Below are positions 1 through 8,087 of a stretch of DNA of 64,000 nucleotides, in pieces. The stretch covers positions 62,001 through 126,000 of the forward strand of contig JADHTB010000002.1 in assembly GCA_016776605.1 (NCBI GenBank), written 5' to 3'. Made by a program: the position numbers and the translations under genes. Source of the DNA: Alphaproteobacteria bacterium. Lineage in GTDB: Bacteria > Pseudomonadota > Alphaproteobacteria > GCA-2731375. The notes below the pieces were generated by a model. That model had not been told where the DNA came from. It ran no database searches and worked only from the letters and a program-made list of their open reading frames with translations. Position 1 is the stretch's first letter, and each line of letters begins with the position of its first letter.

Positions 1-1
1 G

Positions 2-1204
2 CCGGGCAAAATTATTCAGGGCATGAAAAAGGCCAAACGCAGCAATCCCCTGTATCTGTTGGATGAGATCGACAAGATGGGCGCCGATTTTAGGGGTGAC
101 CCAGCCTCGGCCCTGTTGGAGGTTCTCGATCCCGAGCAGAACAATTCTTTCAACGATCATTATCTGGAGGTCGATTATGACCTTTCCGATGTGATGTTCG
201 TGACGACCGCCAATACCCTGCGTCTGCCGCAGCCGCTTTTGGACCGCATGGAAGTGATCCGAATCTCCGGCTACACGGAGGACGAAAAGCTGGAAATCGC
301 GCGGCGCCATCTGATTGCCAAGGTGATCAAGGAAGCCGGCCTGAAAAAGGACGAGTGGTCTATTTCCGACGGCGCGCTGCGCGACTTGATCCGCTATTAC
401 ACGCGGGAGGCCGGGGTTCGGAACCTGGAACGGGAGTTGGCCAATCTGGCCCGCAAGGCGGTGCGGGACATCATCCAGAAAAAGCACGAAACCGTCAAAC
501 TGGACCGCCGCAATCTAGGTAAATATGCCGGTATCCGCCGCTTCCGTTATGGCGAGATCGAGGAAGAAGACATGATTGGCGTGGTCACCGGCCTCGCATG
601 GACGGAAGTGGGCGGTGAGTTGCTGACCATTGAATCCCTGGTGCTTCCGGGTAAGGGGAACATGAAATATACCGGCAAGCTTGGCGACGTGATGCAGGAA
701 TCTATTCAAGCCGCGGCCAGCTATGTCCGGGCCCGTGGGCTGGATTTTGGGATCAAGCCGACGGTCTTTTCAAAACGTGATATTCATGTTCATGTCCCCG
801 AGGGGGCGACGCCTAAGGACGGCCCGTCCGCCGGTGTGGCCATGTGTGTGTCCATCATATCCACGCTGACTCGCGTTCCGATTCGCCGCGATATTGCCAT
901 GACAGGGGAAATTACCTTGCGCGGCCGGGTTCTGCCCATCGGTGGTTTGAAGGAAAAACTGCTGGCGGCTTCGCGCGGCGGCATAAAAACCGTGCTGATT
1001 CCGAAGGATAATGAAAAGGACCTGGCGGATATTCCTGACAATGTGCTGAAGGAGGTGGATGTGATACCCGTCACCAGCATCGATCAGGTGCTCGAACACG
1101 CCCTTGTAACACGTTTGGTGCCTATAGAATGGCCTGAAGACGAGGATGAGGATGAAATAAAGGTATCGGAACGCAAGGATAGTGAAAGTCTAGTCACCCA
1201 CTAG
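2..1204 (+). CDS. lon: Lon protease, ATP-dependent (3' part)
   Basis: C-terminal half of the cytosolic ATP-dependent serine protease Lon, which degrades misfolded and short-lived regulatory proteins. The frame is open from base 2, so the gene starts before the window. The AAA+ Walker B region (LLDEIDKM) lies at the left edge. The AAA lid follows, then the S16 protease domain with the catalytic serine in PKDGPSAG (Ser codon 827-829) and the lysine of the GGLKEK motif (941-958). The acidic tail (DEDEDE) is short. Position directly upstream of an HU gene is the usual lon-hup order. A strong terminator lies between the two, so hup has its own promoter. Family assignment is certain; only the N-terminal substrate-binding part is missing. 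Confidence 0.97.
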   Translation, partial: PGKIIQGMKKAKRSNPLYLLDEIDKMGADFRGDPASALLEVLDPEQNNSFNDHYLEVDYDLSDVMFVTTANTLRLPQPLLDRMEVIRISGYTEDEKLEIARRHLIAKVIKEAGLKKDEWSISDGALRDLIRYYTREAGVRNLERELANLARKAVRDIIQKKHETVKLDRRNLGKYAGIRRFRYGEIEEEDMIGVVTGLAWTEVGGELLTIESLVLPGKGNMKYTGKLGDVMQESIQAAASYVRARGLDFGIKPTVFSKRDIHVHVPEGATPKDGPSAGVAMCVSIISTLTRVPIRRDIAMTGEITLRGRVLPIGGLKEKLLAASRGGIKTVLIPKDNEKDLADIPDNVLKEVDVIPVTSIDQVLEHALVTRLVPIEWPEDEDEDEIKVSERKDSESLVTH

Positions 1205-1281
1205 TTGTAGCCATGGTTGCTGCGTACGGGCGGCGGAAGTGTATCCAGAAGGCCGGGTGACCATCGTCACAAAAGTTGTGG

Positions 1282-1305
1282 AAAACCGGGTTTGACCCGG
1301 TTTTT
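1282..1305 (+). terminator. Rho-independent terminator after lon
   Basis: A perfect 10-bp stem (1282-1291 with 1295-1304) with a 3-nt loop runs straight into a T run. It separates lon from hup. Confidence 0.85.
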
Positions 1306-1309
1306 CCTT

Positions 1310-1338
1310 TTGACCATACCGCGCTGCGTGCCTACACT
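1310..1338 (+). promoter_or_regulatory. Sigma-70-type promoter for the HU gene
   Basis: TTGACC at 1310-1315 and TACACT at 1333-1338 are separated by exactly 17 bp, close to the housekeeping consensus. The site lies just after the lon terminator and about 60 bp before the HU start. Inferred from sequence only. Confidence 0.6.
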
Positions 1339-1400
1339 CAGGTTGTCTTGAGAAAAATGAAACCCACAAAAACAGTGACAACCTATGACAGGGGGCGCAC

Positions 1401-1673
1401 GTGAATAAGAATGATTTAATTGCCGCCGTTGCAGCATCGGCCGGTATGAGTAAGGCCGACGCAACGCAAGCGGTGGAAAGTGTCTTTGACACGGTTACAA
1501 AAGCATTGAGCGACGGGGGCGAGGTTCGCCTGGTCGGGTTCGGCACTTTCAGTGTGTCGACTCGTAAAGCGAGTACCGGCCGCAATCCCCGTACTGGCGA
1601 ACCGATCCAGATACCATCGACCAAGCAGCCGAAGTTTAAGGCCGGCAAGGGTCTGAAGGACGCGGTTAATTAA
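1401..1673 (+). CDS. hupB: DNA-binding protein HU
   Basis: Small nucleoid-associated histone-like protein of 90 residues, the standard HU length. It binds and bends DNA as a dimer. The N-terminal helices (MNKNDLIAAVA, then SKADATQAVESVF) and the DNA-binding arm signature (GFGTFSVSTRKASTGRNPRTG) are typical of HU rather than IHF. The start is GTG at 1401, preceded by the purine-rich run AGGGGG at 1390-1395. It is a single-gene unit with its own promoter and terminator. The symbol follows the common lon-hupB arrangement; the alternative is another HU paralogue. Confidence 0.95.
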   Translation: MNKNDLIAAVAASAGMSKADATQAVESVFDTVTKALSDGGEVRLVGFGTFSVSTRKASTGRNPRTGEPIQIPSTKQPKFKAGKGLKDAVN

Positions 1674-1773
1674 AGGACGCTGTTACAGCGGCTAAAAATT
1701 ACCGGATAACGCGCCCGCCCTCGGTTGGGTGCTGCAATCTAGGCGCTGCAATCCAGGTGCTGAAATCTAAAGG

Positions 1774-1806
1774 AAATATCGACCGCGGTGCGGTCGGTAT
1801 TTTTTT
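1774..1806 (+). terminator. Rho-independent terminator after the HU gene
   Basis: A 13-bp stem (1774-1786 with 1790-1802, one G-T pair) with a 3-nt loop ends in a run of seven T. It terminates the HU transcript. Confidence 0.85.
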
Positions 1807-1862
1807 GCCCCGTCAGGCTCTTTATCACGGACTCTTCTGTTTGGTTCGCACCACAATAGCCC

Positions 1863-1975
1863 GGAATTGCTTTAGAGCAATTCCGGATTATTGAGAATCG
1901 CGAAGCGATTCTAAGTGAATGGAAAAATTGCTCTAATTCTAAAGATTTGAGCATTTTCAGAATGAAAATGCTCTA
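1863..1975. repeat. Composite palindromic intergenic repeat (TAGAGCA family), copy A
   Basis: Nested hairpins fill the space between the HU terminator and the GNAT gene. The outer arms TAGAGCAATT (1873-1882) and AATTGCTCTA (1926-1935) are perfect inverted repeats. Between them is an 8-bp hairpin AGAATCGC/GCGATTCT (1894-1912). A second unit, GAGCATTTTC/GAAAATGCTC (1949-1973), follows. An alternative pairing 1863-1870 with 1877-1884 competes with the outer arms. The same outer arms and layout recur at 59421-59484. Function unknown; it resembles the short palindromic intergenic repeats common in alphaproteobacteria. Confidence 0.75.
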
Positions 1976-1978
1976 GGA

Positions 1979-2500
1979 CTAAACGGCGCCACCGATCCGC
2001 GGTGAAGTGGCGGCGAGCGCGGCAATGGCCGCGTGGCCCATTCTATAGGGCCGCCAGTCCTCCATATGTTTCATGTTGATGCGGTGATAGAACGCCCGCG
2101 TCGGGTTCCATTCCAGTACCGAGAGGTCGATACGCAGGCAATTGCGTTCCTGGGCAATCCGCGCCAATGCCGCCAGCAATATTCGTCCCAATCCCAGTCC
2201 GCGGGCATGCTCTTCGACAAACAGGTCTTCCACATATAAACCGGCCCGGCCTTCCCAGGTGGAATAGTTGTGGAAGAACAGGCAAAGGCCCACCGGTGTG
2301 CCGCCGTGTTCAGCCATCAGGCATTCAAAACGGCGCGCGGTATTGTCCGGCTCGCCAAAACCATCCCGCAGGATATCAGCCTCGGTCACCTTCACGGTAC
2401 TAGCCGGTTCATTCTCATAGGCGGCCAGGGCCTGTATGAGGCGAACGATCTGTCCCGCATCTTTTGCTTCAGCCCAGCGGACTATTTGATTTTCTGACAT
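1979..2500 (-). CDS. GNAT family N-acetyltransferase
   Basis: Cytosolic acetyltransferase of 173 residues with one GNAT domain. The acetyl-CoA binding motif is seen as EEHARGLGLGRILLAAL near residues 95-112, followed by the C-terminal VLEWNPTRAFYHR motif. The pattern GLYVEDLFV...VLEWN resembles diamine/thialysine acetyltransferases (SSAT-like). The substrate cannot be fixed from sequence. The gene is monocistronic on the minus strand and its stop codon lies 4 bp from the end of palindromic repeat A. Confidence 0.85.
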   Translation of the reverse strand: MSENQIVRWAEAKDAGQIVRLIQALAAYENEPASTVKVTEADILRDGFGEPDNTARRFECLMAEHGGTPVGLCLFFHNYSTWEGRAGLYVEDLFVEEHARGLGLGRILLAALARIAQERNCLRIDLSVLEWNPTRAFYHRINMKHMEDWRPYRMGHAAIAALAATSPRIGGAV

Positions 2501-2865
2501 TGGGACACACTACCGCCAAGCGGCCCCGATAGGAACCCGCCGAATGACCGCGATTGCGATGCCTTGTCATGAATTGTGTCGATACGCCCGTTGAAATGAT
2601 GCGCCGGGCGGAAAAATGCAATTCATTTTACCACAGGCAACGTCTTGGCTTGGCGCTTCCGTATCTTGCGGTGTAAGATGCAGGCGGCGACCGGACATGC
2701 CACGTTCCTTACGACTTGCTAAGGTGGAAACTCAGAGGTAAGCATGCTTCTGCGTTTGGAGAGGTAAGGAACAAGCGTACGTACGGTTAATGATGTAAAC
2801 AATTTGATAGGGCGCTGGTTGTCCAATCTTGGGCAGTAAAACCGGCGTAACTCATAGGGAGCAAT
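2501..2865. promoter_or_regulatory. 365-bp divergent intergenic region with inverted repeats
   Basis: No gene is seen here. The region must hold the promoters of the GNAT gene (minus) and of the molybdenum hydroxylase operon (plus). It contains a 9-bp inverted repeat GTTCCTTAC (2704-2712) / GTAAGGAAC (2764-2772) with a 10-bp palindrome AAGCATGCTT (2740-2749) between the arms. This could be an operator or a structured leader. No regulator gene lies next to it. Confidence 0.4.
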
Positions 2866-3735
2866 ATGAGCGGGATGCGATACGAAGCCCCTGGCTCGGT
2901 CGATGAAGCGGTAACGCTTTTGGCCGACGCGAAAGGTGACGCGCGTGTACTTGCGGGCGGCACGGATCTATTAGTGCAAATTCGGGCCGGGATGATTAGC
3001 CCGGACCTGGTCGTTGATATTAAGAAAATCGCCGAAACGAAGGGTATTACCGCTAACGGCGGTGGCTTTAGTGTTGGTGCGTCCGTGCCGGGAGCCGAAT
3101 TGGGCGCGCACGCCGCATTTAAGGCGGCCTGGCCCGGCGTGGTTGAAGGGGCGGAGCTGATTGGCTCTACCCAGGTGCAGGGGCGTGCCACCATGGCGGG
3201 CAACCTGTGCAACGCTTCACCTGCTGCTGACAGTGTGCCGGCATTGATTGCCGCCGGCGCTACCTGCACCGTTGTCGGCCCCAAGGGACGGCGCGAAGTT
3301 CCGGTCGGGGATATTCCCACGGGGCCGGGCAAGACTTCGCTGGCTGACGGTGAATTCATTGTTGATATCAAACTGCCGGCGCGTCCGGCGCACGCCTCTG
3401 ACGCCTATCTGCGGATGATCCCGCGTACCGAGATGGATATCGCCATTGTTGGTGCCGGGGTCAATCTGGTGCTGGACGACAGTGGTACCTGCATCGAAGC
3501 TTGTGTGGTTCTGGGCGCCGTTGGCCCGAAGACCATCATAGTAGCCGATGCCGCTGCCGCCTTGGTTGGCAGCAAGGTTGACGCTGCCGCTCTTGCGGCC
3601 GTCTCTGCCGCCGCCAGTGCGGCTGCGACCCCGATTGATGACAAACGTGGCACGGTGGAATACCGCACCAAGGTCGCGGGCGTAATGGCCTCGCGCGCCG
3701 CTGCCATCGCGGCTGACCGCGCAAGGAGCAAATAA
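2866..3735 (+). CDS. Molybdenum hydroxylase FAD-binding subunit (CoxM/HcrB type)
   Basis: Medium subunit of a three-subunit xanthine-dehydrogenase-family enzyme. It carries FAD and passes electrons from the 2Fe-2S subunit to an acceptor. The 289 residues match the family length. The FAD-binding motifs ARVLAGGTDLL (near residue 30) and TMAGNLCNASPAADS (near residue 108) are both present, and the C-terminal CO_deh_flav_C region follows. First gene of a tight operon: its TAA overlaps the ATG of the next gene by one base. It is related to CO dehydrogenase subunits by family, but the substrate is unknown (see the large subunit). Confidence 0.93.
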   Translation: MSGMRYEAPGSVDEAVTLLADAKGDARVLAGGTDLLVQIRAGMISPDLVVDIKKIAETKGITANGGGFSVGASVPGAELGAHAAFKAAWPGVVEGAELIGSTQVQGRATMAGNLCNASPAADSVPALIAAGATCTVVGPKGRREVPVGDIPTGPGKTSLADGEFIVDIKLPARPAHASDAYLRMIPRTEMDIAIVGAGVNLVLDDSGTCIEACVVLGAVGPKTIIVADAAAALVGSKVDAAALAAVSAAASAAATPIDDKRGTVEYRTKVAGVMASRAAAIAADRARSK

Positions 3736-4217
3736 TGGCGAAACAACACATAACGACGACGATAAATGGCGAAGAGTCCGAGTATCTGTGCGAAGCACAG
3801 GAAACTCTATTGGATGTCTTGCGTGACCAGGTTGGTTTGACGGGCACCAAGGAAGGTTGCTCTTCCGGGGACTGCGGGGCCTGCAGTGTTATGCTGGATG
3901 GGGTGCTTGTCTGCTCGTGCCTGGTTCTGGGCGTGGAAGCCGAAGGCAAAACCGTCGAGACCATCGAAGGTATGGCGGACGGTGATGAACTGCACCCTCT
4001 GCAACAAAAATTCCTGGAAGAAGCAGCCCTGCAATGCGGCTTCTGCACGCCGGGCGTTTTGGTTGCGGCCAAGGCTTTGTTGGATATGAACAACAATCCG
4101 ACCGAGACCGAAGTGCGGTATTGGCTGGCCGGAAATCTTTGTCGTTGCACTGGTTATGACAAGATTATCCGCGCTGTCATGGACACGGCCGCCGACATGC
4201 GGGGAGCTTCAGCATGA
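3735..4217 (+). CDS. Molybdenum hydroxylase 2Fe-2S subunit (CoxS type)
   Basis: Small iron-sulfur subunit of 160 residues. The N-terminal plant-type ferredoxin fold has the cluster cysteines in GCSSGDCGACSVML (about residues 41-54) with a fourth at VLVCSC. The C-terminal four-helix fold has the second cluster in QCGFCTPG and NLCRCTGYDKI. All eight expected cysteines appear present. Translationally coupled on both sides: a 1-base overlap upstream and a 4-base ATGA overlap with the large-subunit gene. Confidence 0.95.
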   Translation: MAKQHITTTINGEESEYLCEAQETLLDVLRDQVGLTGTKEGCSSGDCGACSVMLDGVLVCSCLVLGVEAEGKTVETIEGMADGDELHPLQQKFLEEAALQCGFCTPGVLVAAKALLDMNNNPTETEVRYWLAGNLCRCTGYDKIIRAVMDTAADMRGASA

Positions 4218-6481
4218 ACGAACAGCCGAAACAATTTAAATGGGTGGGTACGCGCACCATACGCCCGGATGGGGTCGATAAGGTTACAGGCCGGGCCATG
4301 TATGGCGCCGATTTGACCCTGCCGGGTATGTTGCAGGGCAAGGTTGTCCGCAGTCCGCATGCTCATGCCCGTATCATATCCATCGATACCTCGGCTGCCG
4401 AGGCGCTGACTGGCGTCAAGGCGGTGGTGACGGCGGCGGATATGCCCGAGGCGGATTCAAAGTTGGTTGCCGCCGGCGAGGCGATGATCAACTTCCGTGA
4501 TTTGGCGCATAACGTCATCGCACGGGATAAAGTGCTGTATGACGGCCATGCGGTGGCCGCGGTGGCGGCGACGACGAACGACATCGCCGAACGGGCGGCC
4601 GCGCTGATCAAAGTGAAATACGAAGTGCTGCCCCATGTCATCGATGTGTTGGAGGCGATGAAGGACGACGCCCCCGTACTGCACGATAATATGTTTACCG
4701 GCGGCGTGAAGCCGAAACCGGAGAAGGCATCGAATGTCGCCAACCGGGTCGAATTCGGCATGGGTGATGTTGAAGCCGGATTTGCCGCCGCGGATCTGAT
4801 CATCGAACGTAAATTTACGACCGAGCCGGTGCATCAGGCCTATATCGAGCCGCATGCGGTCGTGGCCGATATGGGGCAGGACGGCAAGGTTGATGTGTGG
4901 TGCTCCAGTCAGGGCCATTTCATGGTGCGCTCGTTCTGCGCCGGCCTGTTGAAGATCGATATGTCGAAAATCAAAGTGTCGGCGGCGGAAATCGGCGGCG
5001 GCTTTGGCGGCAAGACCACTGTGTATCTGGAGCCTCTGGCGATTATGTTGTCGCGCAAGGCCGGGCGCCCGGTGCGTATGGCCATGTCCCGGGAAGAAGT
5101 CTTCCGTGGTTCCGGCCCGACCTCCGGCGCGGCGATGACCGTCAAGATCGGCGCGACCAAGGATGGCCGTATCACCGCCGGCGATGCAACCTTGTACTTT
5201 CAGGCTGGCGCTTTTCCGGGCTCGCCCGTGGGCCCTGCCTGCATGACGGCGTTTACGCCGTATAATCTGGATAATGTCCGGGTGGTTGGCTTCGATGTCG
5301 TATCAAATCGGCAAAAAGTGGTGGCTTATCGGGCACCAGGTGCCCCGATCTCGGAATATGCGGTGGAATCAATCGTCGACGAACTGGCCTCTAAATTAGG
5401 CATAGATCCAATCGATTTCCGCACGAAAAACGCCGCCCTGGAAGGTACCAAGGCGGCATATGGCGTAACATTCGGCGCCATTGGCATGCAGGAAACCTTG
5501 GATGCGGCAAAGGCAACCGAGCATTACAAGATACCTTTGGGCCCCAATCAGGGCCGGGGCGTGGCGTCCGGTTTCTGGTTCAATATTGGCGGTGAATCAT
5601 GCGCCGGTATCCGGATCAATGAAGACGGTACCGTTGCCCTGTCTGAAGGCAGCCCGGATATTGGCGGCTCGCGCGCGTCCATGGCGATCATGGCCGCGGA
5701 AGTGCTGGGCATTGATGTCAACAAGGTTAAGCCAACCGTGGTTGATACCGATGCTATCGGCTATCATTTTGTTACCGGCGGCAGCCGCGTGACATTTGCC
5801 ACCGGTATGGCCGTGGTCGATGCCTCCAAGGCCGTTGTTGATGAAATGCGGGCACGCGTGGCGAAAGTCTGGGAAGTGGATATCGAAGGGGTGGTCTGGG
5901 AAGACGGACACGCCCGGCCGGCATCCACCAACGTCGGTGATTTTGACCCGATGTCCCTGGCTGAAATCGCGGCGATCGCCAACAAGACAGGCGGTCCCAT
6001 CAGCGGACATGCGGACATCAACGCCAAGGGCGCTGGCCCCGCCTTCGGCACGCATATTTGTGATGTCGAGGTTGATCCGGAAACAGGCTTTGTTACGGTA
6101 CTGCGTTATACCGCCGTGCAGGACGTGGGCCGGGCTATTCATCCGGGCTATGTGGAAGGCCAATTGCAAGGCGGTGCCGCGCAAGGCATCGGCTGGGCCC
6201 TGAACGAAGCCTATATCTATGACAAGAATGGCTGTGTGGACAATCCGGGTTTCCTGGATTACCGGGTGCCCGTGGCGTCCGATCTGCCGATGATCGATGC
6301 CATTTTGGTGGAGGTGCCGAACCCAACCCATCCCTTTGGGGTGCGGGGCGTCGGGGAAGTGCCGATTATCCCACCTTTGGCCGCGGTCAACAATGCGGTC
6401 GCCGCCGCGACGGGCACGCGTTTCACCGCATTACCGTTGTCACCACCGGCAATTTTGGCTGGAATGGCGGCCAAGAACTAA
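4214..6481 (+). CDS. Molybdenum hydroxylase large subunit, molybdopterin-binding
   Basis: Catalytic subunit of 755 residues of the xanthine dehydrogenase family. The N-terminal ald_Xan_dh_C domain (RPDGVDKVTGRAMYGAD) is followed by the Mo-pterin binding domain with GGGFGGKT, and the C-terminal GVRGVGEVP carries the base glutamate expected in this family. The active-site loop reads AYRAPGAP. Aerobic CO dehydrogenase form I has AYXCSFR and form II AYRGAGR, so this is not a CoxL of either type. A hydroxylase or dehydrogenase of an aromatic, N-heterocyclic or aldehyde substrate is more likely. The downstream MoaD-like gene fits cofactor supply. Confidence 0.93.
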   Translation: MNEQPKQFKWVGTRTIRPDGVDKVTGRAMYGADLTLPGMLQGKVVRSPHAHARIISIDTSAAEALTGVKAVVTAADMPEADSKLVAAGEAMINFRDLAHNVIARDKVLYDGHAVAAVAATTNDIAERAAALIKVKYEVLPHVIDVLEAMKDDAPVLHDNMFTGGVKPKPEKASNVANRVEFGMGDVEAGFAAADLIIERKFTTEPVHQAYIEPHAVVADMGQDGKVDVWCSSQGHFMVRSFCAGLLKIDMSKIKVSAAEIGGGFGGKTTVYLEPLAIMLSRKAGRPVRMAMSREEVFRGSGPTSGAAMTVKIGATKDGRITAGDATLYFQAGAFPGSPVGPACMTAFTPYNLDNVRVVGFDVVSNRQKVVAYRAPGAPISEYAVESIVDELASKLGIDPIDFRTKNAALEGTKAAYGVTFGAIGMQETLDAAKATEHYKIPLGPNQGRGVASGFWFNIGGESCAGIRINEDGTVALSEGSPDIGGSRASMAIMAAEVLGIDVNKVKPTVVDTDAIGYHFVTGGSRVTFATGMAVVDASKAVVDEMRARVAKVWEVDIEGVVWEDGHARPASTNVGDFDPMSLAEIAAIANKTGGPISGHADINAKGAGPAFGTHICDVEVDPETGFVTVLRYTAVQDVGRAIHPGYVEGQLQGGAAQGIGWALNEAYIYDKNGCVDNPGFLDYRVPVASDLPMIDAILVEVPNPTHPFGVRGVGEVPIIPPLAAVNNAVAAATGTRFTALPLSPPAILAGMAAKN

Positions 6482-6510
6482 AATCGGGAAGGGACCAGGA
6501 AGCCTAGGCG

Positions 6511-6759
6511 ATGGTCAAGGTCGTACTCACCAGTGGGACTGCCCAGCAGTTCACGGATGGTCAGACGGCGGTCCACGTCGCGGCCAACAACGTTAGACAA
6601 ATGATTCAGGCGTTGGAGGCCGGGTTTCCCGGCTTGGGTACGGCGATCCAACAAACCATGTCGGTCGCCATTGACGGTGTGATCCTGCCCGACCCTTACC
6701 TGGAAACGGTTAACGAGGACAGCGAGATTTTCGTGCTACCGAAAATTGGCGGCGGCTGA
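6511..6759 (+). CDS. MoaD/ThiS-like sulfur-carrier protein
   Basis: 82-residue beta-grasp protein ending in KIGGG, the C-terminal di-glycine hallmark of sulfur carriers activated by MoeB/ThiF-type enzymes. The middle (NVRQMIQALEAGFPGLGTAIQ, with about 20 residues of ubiquitin-like core either side) and DSEIFVLPKIGGG match MoaD-type proteins. It starts 29 bp after the hydroxylase large subunit and is followed by a terminator, so it is the last gene of that operon. Its role may be a dedicated sulfur donor for the molybdopterin or for sulfuration of the Mo centre. It is not the canonical moaD next to moaE. Confidence 0.8.
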   Translation: MVKVVLTSGTAQQFTDGQTAVHVAANNVRQMIQALEAGFPGLGTAIQQTMSVAIDGVILPDPYLETVNEDSEIFVLPKIGGG

Positions 6760-6786
6760 AAAACCGCGCGATTATAGAAAACGATT

Positions 6787-6816
6787 AAGGGCGGCCCCTT
6801 TGGAGCCGCCCTTTTT
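6787..6816 (+). terminator. Rho-independent terminator of the Mo hydroxylase operon
   Basis: A 9-bp GC-rich stem (6787-6795 with 6805-6813) is followed by T residues. It lies between convergent genes and may also work on the minus strand. Confidence 0.8.
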
Positions 6817-6843
6817 CATTTATTTGTGCCTGGGTTGAATGTT

Positions 6844-8076
6844 CTAGTCCCGACCTGTCGGCAGGTCGCGAAAGGCGACCGCTTTGTCTACGCGGACATC
6901 CTGGGGCAGACCCAAAACACGTTCGGCGATGATGTTGCGCAGAATTTCGTCGGTACCGCCGGCGATGCGGTAACCGGGTGATGACAGGGCGCCGGTTTGA
7001 AACAGGCCGTCCAAGGCGGCAATATCGGGATCGGTGATGATGCCCACCATCTCCTGCATTTCCATACCGAAAAACGAGACATCCTGGTACTTGGAAGCGC
7101 TGACCACTTTGTTGATGGAAGATTCAGGCCCTGGTGTTTCGCCCCGTGAAAGGGCCGTCATGGACCGGAAATGGGCATTCTTGAGGCCCTGCTGCCGCAC
7201 ATACCAATCGGCCAGGCGGTCGCGCACCATGGCATTGTCCAGGGCCGGGCCGTCTTCCAATTCCGTGTTGCGCACCAAATCGAAAATCTCGTCGAAATCG
7301 GGCGGCGGCGCTACGCCGACGGCGAAGCGTTCGTTCATCAAGGTGGTCAGGGAGACTTTCCAGCCATCACCGACGGCGCCCAGACGCTGGCTGTCGGGAA
7401 TCCGAACATCGGTGAAATAGACCTCATTGAAGTTCGCTGCCCCGGACATCTGTTTAATGGGTCTGACTTCAACCCCAGGCGACTTCATGGACAGGAAAAA
7501 GAACGTCAGGCCCTTGTGTTTGGGCACATCGAAGTCGCTACGGGCAACCATAATGGCGTAATCGGAAAATTGCGCGCCCGAGGTCCAGATCTTTTGCCCG
7601 TTGATGACCCAGTCATTACCGTCCAGTTCCGCCTTGGTCCGCAGGCCCGCCAGATCCGAGCCCCCCGCCGGTTCGGAAAATAACTGGCACCAGATCTCCT
7701 CGCCCCGCACGGCGGGCGGCGCATAGCGTTGCTTCTGCTCTTCCGTGGCGTAGGCCAGCATGGTGGGGATGCACATGCCCAGGCCAATCTCGTAGACCCC
7801 GCGGGGCGCGACATAATTGGCTTCTTCCTGGTTGTAGATCACCTGCATGATGGGCGAGAGGCCCTGGCCGCCATATTCCTTCGGCATGGTGATGCAGGCG
7901 AAACCCCCGGCGGCTTTCCTGGCCTGCCAGGCGCGGGCCGCGGCCAGCGCTTCGTCCTTGTTCCAGCCGGTGGCCAGGTTGCGGTTGCCGCTGCTCTTGG
8001 TCTCGGCATTGGCGCTTAGAAAGCCGCGCGCCTTGGCCCGGAATGCCGCTTCTTCTGGGGTATCGGTAAAATCCAT
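6844..8076 (-). CDS. Acyl-CoA dehydrogenase (FadE-type, pair member 1)
   Basis: FAD enzyme of 410 residues that introduces an alpha-beta double bond into an acyl-CoA thioester. The N-terminal helical domain, the middle domain (FSEPAGGSDLAGL; GQKIWTSGA) and the C-terminal domain ending GGTDEILRNIIAERVLGLP are all present. At the position of the MCAD catalytic glutamate (YEGT) the sequence reads AGGT, so the base must sit elsewhere or be absent. It is the downstream partner of a second acyl-CoA dehydrogenase 11 bp away. Paired FadE genes of this kind often encode heteromeric enzymes acting on bulky acyl-CoAs such as steroid side chains. That role is inference. Confidence 0.9.
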   Translation of the reverse strand: MDFTDTPEEAAFRAKARGFLSANAETKSSGNRNLATGWNKDEALAAARAWQARKAAGGFACITMPKEYGGQGLSPIMQVIYNQEEANYVAPRGVYEIGLGMCIPTMLAYATEEQKQRYAPPAVRGEEIWCQLFSEPAGGSDLAGLRTKAELDGNDWVINGQKIWTSGAQFSDYAIMVARSDFDVPKHKGLTFFFLSMKSPGVEVRPIKQMSGAANFNEVYFTDVRIPDSQRLGAVGDGWKVSLTTLMNERFAVGVAPPPDFDEIFDLVRNTELEDGPALDNAMVRDRLADWYVRQQGLKNAHFRSMTALSRGETPGPESSINKVVSASKYQDVSFFGMEMQEMVGIITDPDIAALDGLFQTGALSSPGYRIAGGTDEILRNIIAERVLGLPQDVRVDKAVAFRDLPTGRD

Positions 8077-8087
8077 GGTTTTGCTCC

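Noticed and set aside
770-1099. Long minus-strand ORFs inside lon and other GC-rich genes
   Set aside because: Antisense shadows of well-conserved coding sequence, with no recognisable protein features of their own.
2866-6481. Aerobic carbon monoxide dehydrogenase (coxMSL)
   Set aside because: The large-subunit loop AYRAPGAP matches neither CoxL form I (AYXCSFR) nor form II (AYRGAGR), and coxD/E are not adjacent.
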